From Oscillospiraceae bacterium (GTDB lineage Bacteria > Bacillota > Clostridia > Oscillospirales > Oscillospiraceae): a DNA stretch of 5,218 nt. Positions 4,533-5,218 of this stretch are shown here, in pieces. Position 1 is the first letter of the stretch. Each line of letters opens with the position of its first letter. The notes under the pieces were generated by a model that was not told where the DNA came from, did no database searches, and was given only the letters and a program-made list of their open reading frames with translations. The stretch spans positions 1 through 5,218 of the forward strand of contig JAFVAS010000025.1 of assembly GCA_017480395.1 (NCBI GenBank), in the 5' to 3' direction. A program made the translations under genes and the position numbers.

Positions 4533-4561
4533 TTGACGCGGCGGGGAAAACATGGTATAGT
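4533..4561 (+). promoter_or_regulatory. Promoter of the T-box/glycyl-tRNA synthetase transcript
   Basis: TTGACG (4533-4538), a 17-bp spacer and TATAGT (4556-4561) predict a start near 4568, just before the T-box Stem I. Its -35 is 12 bp from the tadA -35 (4515-4520) on the other strand, so the two polymerase sites nearly abut. Confidence 0.8.
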
Positions 4562-4567
4562 TCTCCC

Positions 4568-4820
4568 GTTGAAAGGCGAGGAAGGGGAGAAGTACCCCCG
4601 TCGTCCCGTGCAGAGAGCGGCCGGTTTGGTGCAAGGCCGCGGGGAGGACGCGGAGAAGGCGCCCCGGAGCCGCGGCGAGGAAATGCGCCGCCGGATGGCC
4701 CCGATAGCGGCCTTGAGTGTGCGTGCGCGGACAGCTGCGGGCGCAAATTCAGGTGGAACCACGGATTGTGTCAAATTCGCCCTGAATCCCCCCAAGGGAT
4801 TCGGGGCGTTTATTTTTTGA
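4568..4820 (+). promoter_or_regulatory. Glycine T-box riboswitch leader
   Basis: An RNA leader that senses uncharged tRNA-Gly and lets transcription continue into the synthetase gene. Stem I elements are in order: a lower helix GGGG (4584-4587) with CCCC (4662-4665), the AGTA motif (4591-4594), an upper helix CCG-T-CGTCC with GGACGCGG, AGAGAG (4612-4617), and an apical stem GCGGCC/GGCCGC (4617-4622, 4635-4640) around GGTGCAAG (4628-4635). The specifier codon is GGC (4658-4660, in GAAGGCG), which is glycine and agrees with the gene. A further hairpin GCGGCG-N8-CGCCGC follows. The T-box GGTGGAACCACG is at 4752-4763, with TGGAA as the tRNA-acceptor bulge. ATTCAGG (4747-4753) pairs with CCTGAAT (4781-4787) as antiterminator, and CAC/GTG (4760-4762, 4768-4770) can form its upper helix. 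Confidence 0.92.
4778..4818 (+). terminator. Regulated terminator of the T-box
   Basis: A 13-bp stem with one G-U pair (4778-4790 with 4796-4808, loop CCCAA) is followed by TTTATTTTTT (4809-4818). Its 5' arm includes the CCTGAAT that also pairs with the T-box antiterminator, so the two structures exclude each other. With charged tRNA-Gly the terminator should win. Confidence 0.9.
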
Positions 4821-4853
4821 TTCGCGCGGCAGCCAGCCGCGAAGAGGAAAGGA

Positions 4854-5218
4854 ATGGGTAAGATGAAAAACGAAGCAAAGACCATGGAGAAGATTGTGGC
4901 CCTGTGCAAGGGCAGGGGCTTCATCTTCGCGGGCAGCGAGATCTACGGCGGCCTGGCCAACACCTGGGACTACGGCCCCCTGGGCGTGGAGCTGAAGAAC
5001 AACGTAAAGCGGGCCTGGTGGAAGAAGTTCGTGCAGGAGAACCCCTATAACGTGGGCCTGGACGCCGCCATCCTCATGAACCCCCAGACCTGGGTCGCCT
5101 CCGGCCATCTGGGCGGCTTCTCCGATCCGCTGATGGACTGCCGCGAGTGCCACGAGCGCTTCCGCGCCGACAAGATCATCGAGGACTGGTGCAAGGACGC
5201 CGGCTTCGAGCTGCCCCG
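4854..5218 (+). CDS. glyS: Glycyl-tRNA synthetase, single-chain dimeric type (5' part)
   Basis: The first 121 codons of the class II enzyme that attaches glycine to tRNA-Gly; the gene continues beyond the window. The N-terminus MEKIVALCKGRGFIFAGSEI and GGLANTWDYGPLGVELKNNV are the hallmark of the alpha2 (Thermus/eukaryote-like) GlyRS, not the alpha2-beta2 GlyQ/GlyS form; this segment contains class II motif 1 and leads into KRAWWKKFVQENPYNVGLDAAILMNP-type sequence. WVASGHLGGFSDPLMDC is also characteristic, and CREC (CxxC) suggests a zinc-binding insertion as in many bacterial members. ATG 4854 has GAGGA (4844-4848) 5 bases away. ATG 4863, same frame, has AAGGA (4849-4853) 9 bases away, so the start could be three codons later. 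Expression is controlled by the glycine T-box upstream, which independently supports the assignment. Confidence 0.95.
   Translation, partial: MGKMKNEAKTMEKIVALCKGRGFIFAGSEIYGGLANTWDYGPLGVELKNNVKRAWWKKFVQENPYNVGLDAAILMNPQTWVASGHLGGFSDPLMDCRECHERFRADKIIEDWCKDAGFELP

Noticed and set aside
4413..4924. Several frames over the T-box leader on both strands
   Set aside because: They are arginine/proline-rich, lack ribosome sites, and overlap a structured regulatory RNA.

Overview
The window is chromosomal DNA with high G+C, and its small intergenic gaps carry strong AGGAGG-type ribosome binding sites. A T-box riboswitch upstream of glycyl-tRNA synthetase, the YpsC-like rRNA methyltransferase, the AAGGAG leaders and the GC-rich codon use together suggest a high-GC member of the Clostridia (Oscillospiraceae-type gut Firmicute, e.g. 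the Flavonifractor/Lawsonibacter/Oscillibacter neighbourhood). The genus is inference.

Layout. Bases 1-42 are the tail of an unidentified plus-strand gene, closed by a strong hairpin (53-93). Bases 97-981 hold a small accessory-looking unit: a minus-strand gene for a 101-residue protein of unknown function (97-402) and a divergent plus-strand XRE-family regulator (541-831). They are separated by an AT-rich control region with a near-consensus minus-strand promoter whose -35 box is flanked by two direct repeats spaced 20 bp apart. A possible 45-codon ORF follows the regulator (844-981) and runs through a terminator hairpin. Bases 982-1099 contain a 13-bp tandem repeat and an orphan plus-strand promoter pointing into the 3' end of the next gene.

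Bases 1100-2224 (minus) encode a THUMP-domain, RlmL/YpsC-type RNA methyltransferase. Divergent from it is a three-gene membrane operon (2341-3984): an NfeD-like protein, a small PspC-domain protein, and an SPFH/stomatin-family protein. NfeD and SPFH proteins are known partners in membrane microdomains, and PspC is linked to envelope stress, so the operon probably serves membrane organisation or stress. A 16-bp hairpin ends the operon and also overlaps the stop codon of the convergent tadA (4015-4470, minus), the tRNA-Arg wobble adenosine deaminase.

tadA and the glycyl-tRNA synthetase gene (4854 to the window end) are divergent, with -35 boxes only 12 bp apart. The synthetase gene is preceded by a full glycine T-box leader: AGTA, AGAGAG, GGTGCAAG, GGC specifier, TGGAA bulge, antiterminator and terminator can all be located. 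Two translation genes therefore share one promoter island.

I see no transposase, integrase, CRISPR array, tRNA or rRNA gene. Most of the window is well-known housekeeping content. The least explained part is 97-1060: the unknown protein/XRE pair with its repeat-bearing promoter, the ORF crossing a terminator, and the orphan promoter.
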